A stretch of DNA of 64,000 bases from Microbispora catharanthi (GCF_006334915.2 NZ_VDMA02000004.1:248001-312000); one strand, 5' to 3'. Positions 55,164-63,904 are shown, counted from the first letter of the stretch. Made by a program: numbers and translations. Notes: generated by a model not told the origin, from the sequence alone.

Positions 55164-56594
55164 ATGGACCCGAGTGCGAACGGCGACCGCGTCTGCCCGG
55201 CATGCCGCTTCGCCAAGCTCAGCCGGTACAACCCGGACCCGCTCTGTGGCCCCTGCCTTACCTCGGCCCGGGAGTCGAACGGCGTCACCCCCACCTGGGT
55301 CTGGGACTCCCTGCCTCTGCGGCAGGCGCTCGCCCGGCTCGACATGGGGGCCGCGCTGGCGATCCTGCGGGGAGCGTCAGGGCTGAGCCAGCTCGACTTC
55401 GGCAACCTGCTCGGCTGGTCCCAATCCATGGTGACCAAAGTCGAACGACGCCAGCGGTACACCTTCCATGACGTACGGGAGATTCTCCGCGTCTGCGACG
55501 AACTCGGGATGCCCCGAACGGCATTGCTGCCGCTCATCCTGGGGCGGGAGGATGCCAGTCTGGAAAGCGACGATGAGGCCGGTTTTTGGGGAGTCGACGT
55601 GGACCTCGACCGCCGGGAGTTCGGTGCCGTGACCTCGGGATTAGTCGTGGCCGCGCTGCTGCCCCCTCCCGAGCGGGTCGATCGCGCGCACGTCCGCTAT
55701 CTGCAGGCCGTCCTGTCGCGGCTGCGCAACCAGGACCGCACCATCGGCGGCGCCGGCCTGCTGCGCCAGGCCATGAAGACCTTCACCCGGGCACGGGCGA
55801 TGCTGGACGAGTCCGACTACACCGATCAGGTCGGCAGGCAGTTGCTGGTTACGACCGCCGACCTCGGCATCGTCACTGCCTGGCTCGCCTACGACTCCGG
55901 CAACCAGCCCCTTGCCCGCGCTTTGTACGGTCAGGCCGCGCTGCTGGCTGGCAGCTCTGGGGACACCGAGCTGATCGTGCACGTGTATGTGAACATGGCC
56001 CAGCAGGCGACCCATCTGGCCAGGATCACCGGCCGCCGGGGCACTGCACGTGAGGCGCTGCGGTTCGCCGACCGCGCGGCCGACGCCGCCCGGCACGCCC
56101 GTTCCGCCACCCTGCACGCGCTGATCGCCCTTCGCCAGGCACTCGCCCACGCCCAGCTCGACGACGAGGTCGCCTTCCGTGCCGCGATCTGCCGGGCCCG
56201 CAACGAACTCGACCGCGGCACCCACGACACCGACCACCCCTGGAGCACCTTCGTCACCCAGTCCGAGATCACCGGCTACGAGGCCATGGGCAGGATCGCC
56301 CTGGGCGACCCCGAGCGCGCCGCCCGCCTGTATCGGTCGGTTCTGGGCGACCCGGCCCGCTCGCCCCGTGACCGCGCTTACTACCGCGCCCGGCTCGCCG
56401 CGGCCACCTCTGCAGCCGGGGACCACCGGACCGCCGTCGAGGAGGGCATGCGGCTCCTTCCGGATCTGGGAGAACGGCTGACCTCCGTCCGGGTGCTCAA
56501 TGAACTGCGGCCCGTCCGGCACGAGGCGGAGGGTTTCGACGAGGAGTTCTGCGAACGCTTCGACCAGGCCGCCCGTGCGCTGGCCCCCTTCTGA
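55164..56594 (+). CDS. XRE-family transcriptional regulator with Zn-ribbon and TPR-like region
   Basis: A 476-residue regulator. Residues ~9-32 hold CPACRFAKL and CGPC, a four-Cys zinc ribbon. Residues ~60-110 form a helix-turn-helix (RGASGLSQLDFGNLLGWSQS then KVERRQRYTFHDVREIL). The remaining ~350 residues are helical TPR-like pairs (AWLAYDSGNQPLARALYGQA, MGRIALGDPERAARLYRSVL). ATG 55164 follows GGAGGG. It faces away from the HATPase, DUF397 and lanthipeptide genes and may control them. The GNAT gene follows by 21 bp on the same strand. Confidence 0.9.
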   Translation: MDPSANGDRVCPACRFAKLSRYNPDPLCGPCLTSARESNGVTPTWVWDSLPLRQALARLDMGAALAILRGASGLSQLDFGNLLGWSQSMVTKVERRQRYTFHDVREILRVCDELGMPRTALLPLILGREDASLESDDEAGFWGVDVDLDRREFGAVTSGLVVAALLPPPERVDRAHVRYLQAVLSRLRNQDRTIGGAGLLRQAMKTFTRARAMLDESDYTDQVGRQLLVTTADLGIVTAWLAYDSGNQPLARALYGQAALLAGSSGDTELIVHVYVNMAQQATHLARITGRRGTAREALRFADRAADAARHARSATLHALIALRQALAHAQLDDEVAFRAAICRARNELDRGTHDTDHPWSTFVTQSEITGYEAMGRIALGDPERAARLYRSVLGDPARSPRDRAYYRARLAAATSAAGDHRTAVEEGMRLLPDLGERLTSVRVLNELRPVRHEAEGFDEEFCERFDQAARALAPF

Positions 56595-56615
56595 GCTACA
56601 ACATGGAGAAACAGC

Positions 56616-57176
56616 ATGACCGAACCTGTGGGCTTCAAACGGTTCGACGCCGCCGGCGCCCGCGAGCAGCGTGAAGTCGTGTCGCTGATCCACCGCGACG
56701 CCTACGGCGAGCGGATCGCCACCGGTGACGCATTCGCCAGTGACCAGGCCTTCATGACCCGCTTCGACGCCTACACCAGCCGAGACGGCTTCGACCTCGT
56801 CATGGCGTACGTCGGCGACGAGCCGGTGGGCCAGGCCTGGGGCTGGCCTCTGCCTCCTGACACACGGTGGTGGAACGGGCTGGAGGCCGAACCAGAGCCG
56901 GGCTTCATCGTTGAGGATGGCAGCCGTACCTTCGCCCTTTCGGAGATCATGGTGCGACGGGCGTGGACCGGACAGGGCATCGCGCACGCCCTGCACGATG
57001 AGCTCCTGACCGGCCGAGGCGAACGACGCGCCACACTGCTGGTCCGCCCGGAGAACACCACGGCCTACGCCGCCTATGTTCGATGGGGTTGGCAGCCTGT
57101 CGCCCGTCTGCGCCCCGGCTGGCCTGATGCACCCCTGATGGACGTGCTGATCCTTCCGCTGCCCCTGGCACGGTGA
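56616..57176 (+). CDS. GNAT family N-acetyltransferase
   Basis: A 186-residue GNAT-fold acetyltransferase. Motif A is visible as IMVRRAWTGQGIAHALHDEL (R-x-x-x-G-x-G/A pattern binding acetyl-CoA) and the next strand as LLVRPENTTAYAAYVRWGWQ. The earlier strands include GFDLVMAYVGDEPVGQAWGW. The substrate is not known. ATG 56616 follows GGAGAAACAGC. It is co-transcribed with the XRE regulator just upstream. Confidence 0.9.
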   Translation: MTEPVGFKRFDAAGAREQREVVSLIHRDAYGERIATGDAFASDQAFMTRFDAYTSRDGFDLVMAYVGDEPVGQAWGWPLPPDTRWWNGLEAEPEPGFIVEDGSRTFALSEIMVRRAWTGQGIAHALHDELLTGRGERRATLLVRPENTTAYAAYVRWGWQPVARLRPGWPDAPLMDVLILPLPLAR

Positions 57177-57583
57177 CCTCGACGCGCCTATCAGAGTCAC
57201 CGGAGACGGGGTTCCCCGGACCGGCCCGCTTGCCTTGGGAGTCGCTCTGTTCTTGATAGTCGATCAGGCACCTCTCGAAGCAGGCGCAGCCATGCCGGGC
57301 CGGACGCCTGGGGTCGAGCCGTCGTTCGCATGTACATGCCTCGCGGTGACCTTCCGCGCCCACAACAAGATCATAAACGCGCTGAGCGACTGATTGAAGG
57401 CGACTCTGGCCGGGCCTCGGCTCTTCCGCTGCTACGGGAACCTCCATTCTCTGTTCTCAGCAACTGGTGTGCTTGCGACGACCTGCTCAACCGCGACTCG
57501 TTGAACTTGCTCTCGACTGCACAGAGCACCCTATGCCGAAGGGCTTCCCGTCGCCGGGATACCTGGATACCAAGGGAAACCTA
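57177..57583. other. Intergenic region without a recognisable gene
   Basis: About 400 bp downstream of the GNAT gene. A long frame runs through it into the next gene, but its translation has no protein character. No tRNA, repeat array or strong hairpin was seen. Confidence 0.5.
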
Positions 57584-57629
57584 TATTGCAAGTATCGGTG
57601 ACACATGCCATGATTGCAATACCCCGATA
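57584..57629 (+). promoter_or_regulatory. Interleaved inverted repeats upstream of the 254-aa gene
   Basis: In order: TATTGCA (57584-57590), TATCGG (57593-57598), TGCAATA (57615-57621), CCGATA (57624-57629). The first pairs with the third and the second with the fourth. The ATTGCAA core also occurs as a direct repeat 29 bp apart. This is either a pair of overlapping operators or, in RNA, a possible pseudoknot. Confidence 0.55.
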
Positions 57630-57659
57630 AGAGGGATTCCCCGTGTATGGAGGTATCCG

Positions 57660-58424
57660 ATGATCCACATCACCATGGGCGCCTGCAGGCCATGTCCCCC
57701 CGGTGACCCGCTTAACCGCAGCACGTACGGCTTTGCACCGGAGATGACACCGCAAGAAATTTACGAGGCCAACCGCGGCTACTACGCCATTGGCTCAGAG
57801 GCGGAGAAACGCGAGCGCTACGCGATCTTCTCGGGCATCGGCGTCGACGGGGAGCGCGTCGTCGTCCTCGCTGTCGACATCGACAAGATCGTTCCGGTCC
57901 AAGTCCCCGGCAAGGCCAGCCGCAAGGCAATCGAAGGTCGCATACTGGAGGCCGGGCACCCCGTTTACGACACTTACGTCGGTAAGCCGATAGAGGGCGC
58001 TCGCAACCCGGTCGTCTACCTCGAATCCTCGTTCGACCTTGGGAGATGCAAGTGCGGGTGCGGTGAAGTCTCGCGCAGCAGCTTCGTTCCGGGTCACGAT
58101 CAGCGGGCGCTCCACGAGCGGATCGCCCAGATTGGCACCGTCGCCGACTTCATCGACTGGTTCGACAGGACTCTCAACAGCGGCGGCGAGACCATCGGAC
58201 AGCATGTCGACCTGCGTCACGGTCAGCCGCAGGCTAGCCGCAACGACCAGTGGGACCACGACAAGTACGACTGGCCCAACGGGCTTGGCCTGTTCCTCTA
58301 CGACGACGGTCGCATCAAGGTGGAGCTCAAGGACGGCACCGTGGCCGTAACTGACGTCTCGAACTATGCGTCGGGCAACAGTCGTCGCAGCGCGCACGTG
58401 ATAGCACAGTTCGCACGCGCCTGA
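57660..58424 (+). CDS. Hypothetical protein with CxCGCG motif
   Basis: A 254-residue protein that I do not recognise. I chose ATG 57660 because GGAGG lies 6 nt upstream; a longer frame to 57330 reads through noncoding sequence. The N-terminal half is mixed alpha/beta (YAIFSGIGVDGERVVVLAVDIDKI). The middle contains CKCGCGEVSRSSFVPGHDQR, a small Cys/His cluster of a kind found in many short actinomycete and actinophage proteins and probably zinc-binding. The C-terminus has strands ending in DVSNYASGNSRRSAHVIAQF. A GC-rich hairpin follows. It lies just before an integrase remnant, so it may have come with a mobile element. Confidence 0.75.
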   Translation: MIHITMGACRPCPPGDPLNRSTYGFAPEMTPQEIYEANRGYYAIGSEAEKRERYAIFSGIGVDGERVVVLAVDIDKIVPVQVPGKASRKAIEGRILEAGHPVYDTYVGKPIEGARNPVVYLESSFDLGRCKCGCGEVSRSSFVPGHDQRALHERIAQIGTVADFIDWFDRTLNSGGETIGQHVDLRHGQPQASRNDQWDHDKYDWPNGLGLFLYDDGRIKVELKDGTVAVTDVSNYASGNSRRSAHVIAQFARA

Positions 58425-58430
58425 TCCATC

Positions 58431-58464
58431 AAGAGGAGGGCCCCGGGCTGCCCGGGCCCCTCTT
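58431..58464 (+). terminator. GC-rich hairpin terminator
   Basis: Imperfect inverted repeat with arms around AAGAGGAGGGCC...CCGGG and CCCGGG...CCCCTCTT, 7 bp after the 254-aa gene. The short T-rich stretch after it (ttgctttg) is weak but supports termination. Confidence 0.6.
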
Positions 58465-58559
58465 GCTTTGCTGTGTGCGAGCTGGGTGCACACCTTCGAC
58501 CATTCCGCATACCGCCAAGGGCCGCCCTTACACACCTCGGGTATCTCCCGGATCTGGGA

Positions 58560-58787
58560 AGGAGGCGAGAGCGATCGCATCCCCGCCGGAACAAGCGGCG
58601 TCCCCTCTGGCCGTACGACATGCGGCACGCGGCTGTCTCGCTCTGGTTGAACGCGGGCATCCCGGAGACCGAGGTCGCGCAGAGGGCCGGGCGCAGCGTG
58701 AAGGTCCTGCAACGTGTCTATGCCAAGTGCGTGGACAGTCAGGCGCTCCAAGCGAACAACAAGATTATGGGCGCTCTGGACATTTAA
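58560..58787 (+). pseudogene. Tyrosine-family site-specific integrase, C-terminal fragment
   Basis: The catalytic end of a phage-type integrase. PYDMRHAAVSLWLNAGIPET carries the RHxxVS box, EVAQRAGRS the HxGxS-like box (Ala-Gly in this copy, with the usual His lost), and VLQRVYAKCVDSQ the catalytic Tyr. The sequence EQAASPLA that normally comes just before is in another frame at ~58,570-58,600, so there is a small deletion or frameshift. The N-terminal and core-binding domains are gone. It marks an old integration event. Confidence 0.7.
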
Positions 58788-58903
58788 TTCAGATTCGGGG
58801 TTCGAGGGCGCCGTCAGGCGTGCGAAAAGGTGGAGGGATGCCTTGGCCTCGCCTCAATTCTGCCGGTAGCCAGGCAGTGAAAGAGGCATAGAGGGTACTG
58901 GAA

Positions 58904-60355
58904 TTATCTTCGGCGCCCAATCTGAATCCTGCCGTCCTTGATGGGGGGAGAAAGCCAGGCGCTGTATTCAGCGTACTGGCGCAGTTCGTGCCGGAATTTT
59001 TCCGAGGGCAACGACTTCAGCATGTTCCCGAGCCGGTCGAGAAGCTCACGTCCTCTGCTCCGGTTGCCGACGCTGCGTGCTTGCTCAAGCCGCTGGATCA
59101 CTTTCGCAGCGGACTCACGGATGCGCATCTCCTTCCGGCGGTCAAGGTGAGCGGTCTGCTGGTCGTCCGAGCCCACAACCGCATCCCTCGCCTCAGTCGC
59201 CACGGGCTCTTCCTGATCGTTCGTGTTCGTGAGTCGCTTGGGGGACGTCCGTGGACGGGTGTCAACCTCTGGTGCAAGGAGCGGCGTTCGTATCGCCGGA
59301 AGGAGCGCTAACCCACTGCAGTCAATTATCGAATAAGGGGTCAGCTGCTCGGGGTCTACGCGGGCCCGCACCGAAGCCGGCCCCAAAATCTGATACTGCT
59401 GGCCGATAGCCAATTCGGCGTAGGCGCTAGGAAATACGACAAGCGCATCACCGATGACGGCTCCAGCGCCCGTCCGTACCCTGACCGGGAGCGACTGACT
59501 GCCCCTCTCGCTATCACCTAGCCATGGGCGCGTCTTTGTTTCCTTTGGAGCGATCAAAAGATCAGACACGTCGAGAGGGAAGCCGACGACTTTGTGCTCG
59601 CCTCTATCCGCAAGTTGACGGGCGCCGACTGTATCTATACGTGACGTGCGGAGGTGATCAATGTCACCTGTGGAAATTCCTGATTGCGTCAGCCGCCAAC
59701 CGGAGATGAGCTCCCACTCGACTGGCCGTCCTGGAATTTGGGCGCCAACGGAGATCCTTCGAGTTCCCCCGTGGGTTTCGCAGCGAACACGCAGTGCATA
59801 CCCGTCTCGGGCGAGCGCGACATGAGATGCACGAGACCTCGTACCAAAGATCCACTGTACGGCTCGGTCTTCAGTACGGAGCTGTCTATCCCGGTCGCGC
59901 CAGCTTGCGTCGTCACCTATGAGTTGGACGGCCAGCAGAGGGAGCGGCCGGGGCGGAGCGACGATCAGTGCTGTGCAACCGCCGCCTGAGGCGAAATCAT
60001 CGTCGATGACGGGATTGTCGGCGGGCTTCATACCCTGGCTCTTGAGCCACTTCGACAGTTCTTGATGGATATAGAGGTGATCAGCAGAGTCGACGCCGAG
60101 ATTGACTCGGCGGCAGCCGTGGAGGACTCGGTCAGCGTGATGCGCGAAATGCGGAACCTTGACTTGGCCGATCCGGTCCATCAGCTGCTTGCCGCACCCA
60201 CCGAGGTGCGTTCCACACCAGAACGTATCGCCCACTAGATCATGATGGGCCCGGAACCGGAGAGCTTCAGCTCGGTCGAGGGGCATGAGCACCGGCTCAT
60301 AGGAGCCCGGCCCGCCAAGAACAGCAGTCTGGACTCTTCGCGTATCTTCCTGCAC
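58904..60355 (-). CDS. CoiA-like competence/nuclease family protein
   Basis: A 483-residue protein. Near residues 44-75 it has the zinc-binding CoiA motif (FWCGTHLGGCGKQL then KVPHFAHH), followed by DSADHLYIHQELSKWLKSQG. In CoiA proteins this precedes a nuclease-like domain with an E-x-Q motif; here the equivalent segment reads LLAVQLIGDDASWRDRDRQL, with Ala where Glu is expected, so nuclease activity is doubtful. The C-terminal ~100 residues are charged helices (DRRKEMRIRESAAKVIQRLE). I chose GTG 60355 because AGGTGA lies 7 nt upstream; GTG 60373 and ATG 60286 are alternatives. Actinomycete homologues exist; their role is unknown to me. Confidence 0.72.
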   Translation of the reverse strand: MQEDTRRVQTAVLGGPGSYEPVLMPLDRAEALRFRAHHDLVGDTFWCGTHLGGCGKQLMDRIGQVKVPHFAHHADRVLHGCRRVNLGVDSADHLYIHQELSKWLKSQGMKPADNPVIDDDFASGGGCTALIVAPPRPLPLLAVQLIGDDASWRDRDRQLRTEDRAVQWIFGTRSRASHVALARDGYALRVRCETHGGTRRISVGAQIPGRPVEWELISGWRLTQSGISTGDIDHLRTSRIDTVGARQLADRGEHKVVGFPLDVSDLLIAPKETKTRPWLGDSERGSQSLPVRVRTGAGAVIGDALVVFPSAYAELAIGQQYQILGPASVRARVDPEQLTPYSIIDCSGLALLPAIRTPLLAPEVDTRPRTSPKRLTNTNDQEEPVATEARDAVVGSDDQQTAHLDRRKEMRIRESAAKVIQRLEQARSVGNRSRGRELLDRLGNMLKSLPSEKFRHELRQYAEYSAWLSPPIKDGRIQIGRRR

Positions 60356-60519
60356 TCGGGCATCACCTCGCACTGGCGCTGAAAGTATCGCAATGGGAGC
60401 CCAGATGGAACGCTCCCGCGCACCCGGCCTCGTTGGGATCGCCGTTCCGAGCGGTGTAGCTGCTACGCGCCACCGGCCTGATCACCGGGCCTGTCCAGTA
60501 AACGGGTCCGTCCCGTAAT

Positions 60520-60660
60520 CTTGGACAGTCCCCCAACAGGGGCGACGTCCAAGCCCAGGTAACGGCGGGGCTTCAATTCACTCGTCGGTTTGCTCGGCGA
60601 GCACGGCACCGACCAGGCGGGTGATCGCGGCCGGTCGATCCCGAATAGGCGAGCTCTAGC
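60520..60660 (-). mobile_element. Second IS256-family transposase C-terminal remnant
   Basis: The minus strand reads [16 protein letters not shown], then a stop, then in a shifted frame IEARRYLGLDVA. This is the same conserved C-terminus as the remnant at 43.9-44.06 kb ([12 protein letters not shown]). It has decayed in a different way, so the two are independent relics. Confidence 0.65.
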
Positions 60661-61043
60661 ACTTCGTACAGACGCCTCCGGCGCCTTCCCGGCGCATGCA
60701 CATCGCGTGACGAAGCTGGGTCAGTACTTCTCCAGTGAGCCTTCTCCAACCTGGTGCGCGTAGTTCGGAGGAGCCCGCAGCAGTTCTTCGAAGACGCCAA
60801 CAGACTGTGGAAGGCCCTGGTCAGGAGCCCGCGCCGGAACGTGCTGACCATCGCCGTCCCGGACACAGGTACGGAGATCGCTACTGACCTGGGTTGTTCC
60901 CGTTCGGCAGTGACGAAGTTGCAGTTACCGGTTCGCCGCCGACCGGCAAAGGGCATGATTGGTGCTCCGCACCCGGGATCGGCTGACCAGGAGGATCCAC
61001 GCTGCTGCCGCAGCGAACAGGAATAATTCGAGGAGGGCACAAG
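60661..61043. other. Region without a recognisable gene
   Basis: About 380 bp between the IS256 remnant and the small membrane protein. A plus-strand frame (60754-61026) has a helix-turn-helix-like stretch (EIATDLGCSRSAVTKLQL) but no ribosome binding site. I cannot support a gene. Confidence 0.4.
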
Positions 61044-61379
61044 ATGGGGAACCTAGGCAAGTATCAGGACATCGTGACAGCAGCAAAACAAGCGGGCGGT
61101 GTCGACAAATTAATCCAAGTTATCGAAGAGGCCGCCGTAGTGACTGCATCCCCAAAAATATTTAGGAAAGGCGCCGGAGCAGGGGTACTAGGCACACTAG
61201 TAGCAGGCGGAGTTGTAGCTGTCGCCGTGAAACGCTACCTCGGCGATAAAAAGGCTCGCGAAGCACTGGTCAACGAGGCAAAAGAACAGCTGAAGACTAA
61301 AGTTGAGGAATCTATGAAATCGGATGGCGCCAATCTGGAGAACGGCGAAGATGAAAGCGATTCCAATGGAGGGAAGTAG
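61044..61379 (+). CDS. Small membrane protein of unknown function
   Basis: A 111-residue protein. Residues ~45-63 form one hydrophobic, Gly/Ala/Val-rich helix (AGAGVLGTLVAGGVVAVAVK), followed by a charged helical tail (DKKAREALVNEAKEQLKTKV) ending in an acidic, Asn/Ser-rich segment. ATG 61044 follows GAGGAGGGCACAAG, a strong ribosome binding site. It has visibly more AT-rich codons (aaa, gaa, tta, ata) than the neighbours, suggesting a foreign source. It stands alone between IS remnants. No family is recognised. Confidence 0.72.
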   Translation: MGNLGKYQDIVTAAKQAGGVDKLIQVIEEAAVVTASPKIFRKGAGAGVLGTLVAGGVVAVAVKRYLGDKKAREALVNEAKEQLKTKVEESMKSDGANLENGEDESDSNGGK

Positions 61380-61451
61380 CTGTGAATGAGCCCGAACCCA
61401 CCGGTTGATTTCTGGCAGTGACGGAGTCGGGAATGACACGGCTGCTTCAAA

Positions 61452-61665
61452 ATCGCCGACTGCTGGACGGACAAGGGCTACCAGGAGGCCGGACCGGCTG
61501 TCCGTGTGCCGTACCGAGGTCGGTGGGACAACCTGTCCGAGGGGCAGCAGGCCGTGAACCGCTCGCAGGGCGAGATCCGAGCCCTGGTAGAACCCGCGAT
61601 CGCCACGTCGACCAAGAGTGTTTATCGCCAGGAGCTTCCGTGCAGGCGTCGGACGCGATCGAACG
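61452..61665 (+). mobile_element. IS5-family transposase C-terminal remnant
   Basis: The plus strand reads IADCWTDKGYQEAGPAVRVP, YRGRWDNLSEGQQAVNRSQG and EIRALVEPAIAT. This matches the C-terminal DDE region of actinomycete IS5-group transposases (DKGYQGAG..VRVPYRGR...L...Q..VN..H..IRALVE.AIATLK). It continues poorly as STKSVYRQELPCRR. There is no N-terminal part, so it is dead. Confidence 0.7.
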
Positions 61666-61989
61666 AGTCCTGGTCAGCCGTACTGACCAGATCCAGATGT
61701 CCACCCGCGCACTCACCTGCTCACCCGACACCCCCGACACTGTACTGAGACCGGCGCGCTGCCAGCAGGCAAGCCCGCCTGGCCAAGGGCGAGCGGCGTG
61801 CCGACGACCTCAACAGGGACGGCCGGGATGATCTGATCATCGATGTGGATCTCTCTCAGACGGTTGGGTTCCACTCCGTTGCCCAGGGTGACTACGCGGA
61901 GGCCGACGCCCTGCTGAGCGAGGAGGGACGCGTTGCCTCCCGGAACGCATCGGGCCGATCGTTCATAGTGAGGACCACGACGTCGACGG

Positions 61990-62422
61990 TGGTCCTGAGG
62001 CTGGTCATCGTGTCTCTGGGGAGCCGTTCGACACGCTCAACTTGTGGCTGGGCACGGTCGAGGACAGGTTCGGCATGATCTGGCAGGACCCCGATCGTGA
62101 CCGCGATCTCGTCCAGACCGCTCTGCGCTGGTACTGCCCGGCCCTCATCACCCGTGACAGTTTCACCTACCTCACCCTTCGCGACGCCCAGCCACGTGCG
62201 ACCGCGGCGGTGCACTACGAGCTCGGGGTATACGGACACGGCCACCACGGCGCCGAGCTCGCTCGCCGGCTCCATGACCAGATCAAGGTCTGGGATCACG
62301 CCTGGCGCCACCATCCCGAGCCGGCCTTCAGCCTCTACCCCGCCGACGCCACAGTGCCGAATCCAACTGTCGGCCGGATCTTCCGCAAACGGCACACACA
62401 ACTGGTCATGGCCTGGGCCTGA
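61990..62422 (+). pseudogene. C-terminal fragment of a RiPP-type PCMT methyltransferase
   Basis: The frame reads EPFDTLNLWLGTVEDRFGMI, RDSFTYLTLRDAQPRATAAV, HYELGVYGHGHHGAELARRL and ends QLVMAWA. It matches the C-terminal domain of the FxLD/ATP-grasp-type methyltransferases, including the copy at 48.2-50.3 kb (LAYLTVRE..., EIGVIGHGQRAAELA, SRLVVNW). The AdoMet domain is missing and the sequence upstream (61.7-61.99 kb) has no conserved frame. It is therefore a relic of a second RiPP-modification gene. Confidence 0.68.
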
Positions 62423-62451
62423 CCCCTGCAGCCTGCACTATCAGCAGGGGT
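62422..62451 (+). terminator. Hairpin after the methyltransferase fragment
   Basis: ACCCCTGC (62422-62429) and GCAGGGGT (62444-62451), a perfect 8-bp stem with a 14-nt loop that begins at the stop codon. No T-tract is seen. Confidence 0.5.
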
Positions 62452-63074
62452 TGTACGTCAGTGCCGAGACGCCAGGGATGAGGAGCTGCCTATTGCAGCA
62501 GGTCCCGTCTCTTGCGTAAGCCAGGGCGGATGCTGCCGCGAGGTGCTTGCCGTTCTGAACCGGCAGCGCTCCGCGCCGTTTCCAGAGGCGATGACCGTTC
62601 AGATGACCAATGACAAGCCAGTGGGCAGCCGATTGAGAGCGGCTGACGGCAGGGCAGCGAAACCCCAGGTCAGGGATGTGGAACCCCAGCCACTCGGCGG
62701 CCCGACTGACTGACAGACACCACCTATCAGAGGACCGGCGGGGGCCGGCGCGGTAATTCTATTTTTATTATTAGATTCCGGAGGTGCCGCAATATATATT
62801 CTTCGATTTCCTGCATTGCCTAGAGGTCAATTAAAGCTCTCCCTCAATCTGGCTGACCTCTTGTCTCCGGCTTGCTGGATTGCTCGACCCCCTCCCCGGA
62901 GTGTCAATTCATTGCCAATCGGATTCCCCATCTGGCCAGCCTATCATCAATCAAATAGGGTAAAGAAACGCCGAATGTCGTTGAGTTGGACGCCGTTCTG
63001 GGATTGAATTGAACCGATCAAAGGCAGTAGGGGCGCGAAAGGCGCGCTCCTATAGAAGAGATCGGAGATGGAAG
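62452..63074. other. AT-richer intergenic region upstream of the last gene
   Basis: About 620 bp without a supported gene. From ~62,755 to 62,830 it is strikingly AT-rich for this genome (attctatttttattattagatt and aatatatattc), suggestive of a promoter or of foreign DNA. A short frame at 62816-63007 lacks support. Confidence 0.5.
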
Positions 63075-63890
63075 ATGTCCAACGGGGTGGCTCCTGGAAA
63101 GTGTGTTCCCGCCAACGTTCCCGGGGAGACGCTTACGCCGGAAGACATGGCAAGGGTGACGCCGGAAGACTGGGCGGAAATCCGGCGGCTGGCGCGCGGC
63201 TATTGCCGAACGGTCGACGCGACGCGATCCCGTAAGCGCATGGATGGAAGCGCCACGATAGTTAAGCAGGGACACGCGCCGTACGGCACCGATGACGTGT
63301 CGGATGACGTCACACAGGATGCCGTTCTTCTCTTCGCTCAGCGGATCCGAGAAATAATCGCTTCCTGCCGTATGGCTCCTGAAGGCACGGTAGAATCCCC
63401 CGCATGGGTCTACGTCCGGCGCGATGGCGGAGAGATGACAATCACGCGGACCACCCTGCAGAGGTGGGCGGTTCGCGATGCCGCCGCGCGGAACGGATAC
63501 CGCATCGATGTTCCTCCGAGCGATGTCGACGCCACGCCCGGCGCTCAGTTCATGCGTGGATTGCCACACGCCGAGAACGTCTCACGGGCGGCCGTAGCTT
63601 TCTGCACTGCGCTGAACAGCGCCGTCATCTTCCGTCAGGCGTTCGGAGACGGTCAGGACTTCCCAACCATCACGGATGTAATGGAGGTAGCGGGTCAGGC
63701 CAATGATCTGGGCCGTGCGGGGGTCCTGAACAAGGTAGCTCAGAAGCGCTACGGGGGCGCGTACGGCTCTCGCCGGAACGTGATCCGGGTGCGGGATGCC
63801 GCACGCGCGGAGTGGCGCGAACTGTCGGAGCGTCTTGACGACGTCAGGAGCGCGATGGTGCACGGCGGAACCAACGGCGTAGAGGACTGA
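63075..63890 (+). CDS. Hypothetical protein, weakly sigma-region-2-like
   Basis: A 271-residue protein. I chose ATG 63075 with GGAGATGGAAG upstream, over TTG 63009. Residues ~30-105 (EDWAEIRRLARGYCRTVDAT, then DDVTQDAVLLFAQRIREIIA) resemble region 2 of RNA polymerase sigma factors (the D.TQD.. helix), but no convincing region 4 follows. Instead the C-terminus has a stretch rich in Arg (VAQKRYGGAYGSRRNVIRVR) with a helical end. It could be an unusual DNA-binding protein. Codons are mixed. A perfect terminator follows its stop, so it is a single-gene unit. No function is claimed. Confidence 0.7.
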   Translation: MSNGVAPGKCVPANVPGETLTPEDMARVTPEDWAEIRRLARGYCRTVDATRSRKRMDGSATIVKQGHAPYGTDDVSDDVTQDAVLLFAQRIREIIASCRMAPEGTVESPAWVYVRRDGGEMTITRTTLQRWAVRDAAARNGYRIDVPPSDVDATPGAQFMRGLPHAENVSRAAVAFCTALNSAVIFRQAFGDGQDFPTITDVMEVAGQANDLGRAGVLNKVAQKRYGGAYGSRRNVIRVRDAARAEWRELSERLDDVRSAMVHGGTNGVED

Positions 63891-63904
63891 CACAACCCGT
63901 TGAG

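Noticed and set aside
54194-55471. 425-codon plus-strand open frame through the HATPase gene
   Set aside because: Low-complexity translation; it overlaps the HATPase gene antisense and the XRE gene out of frame.
55641-57200. 519-codon minus-strand open frame opposite the XRE and GNAT genes
   Set aside because: Covers two well-supported genes on the plus strand and has no recognisable domain.
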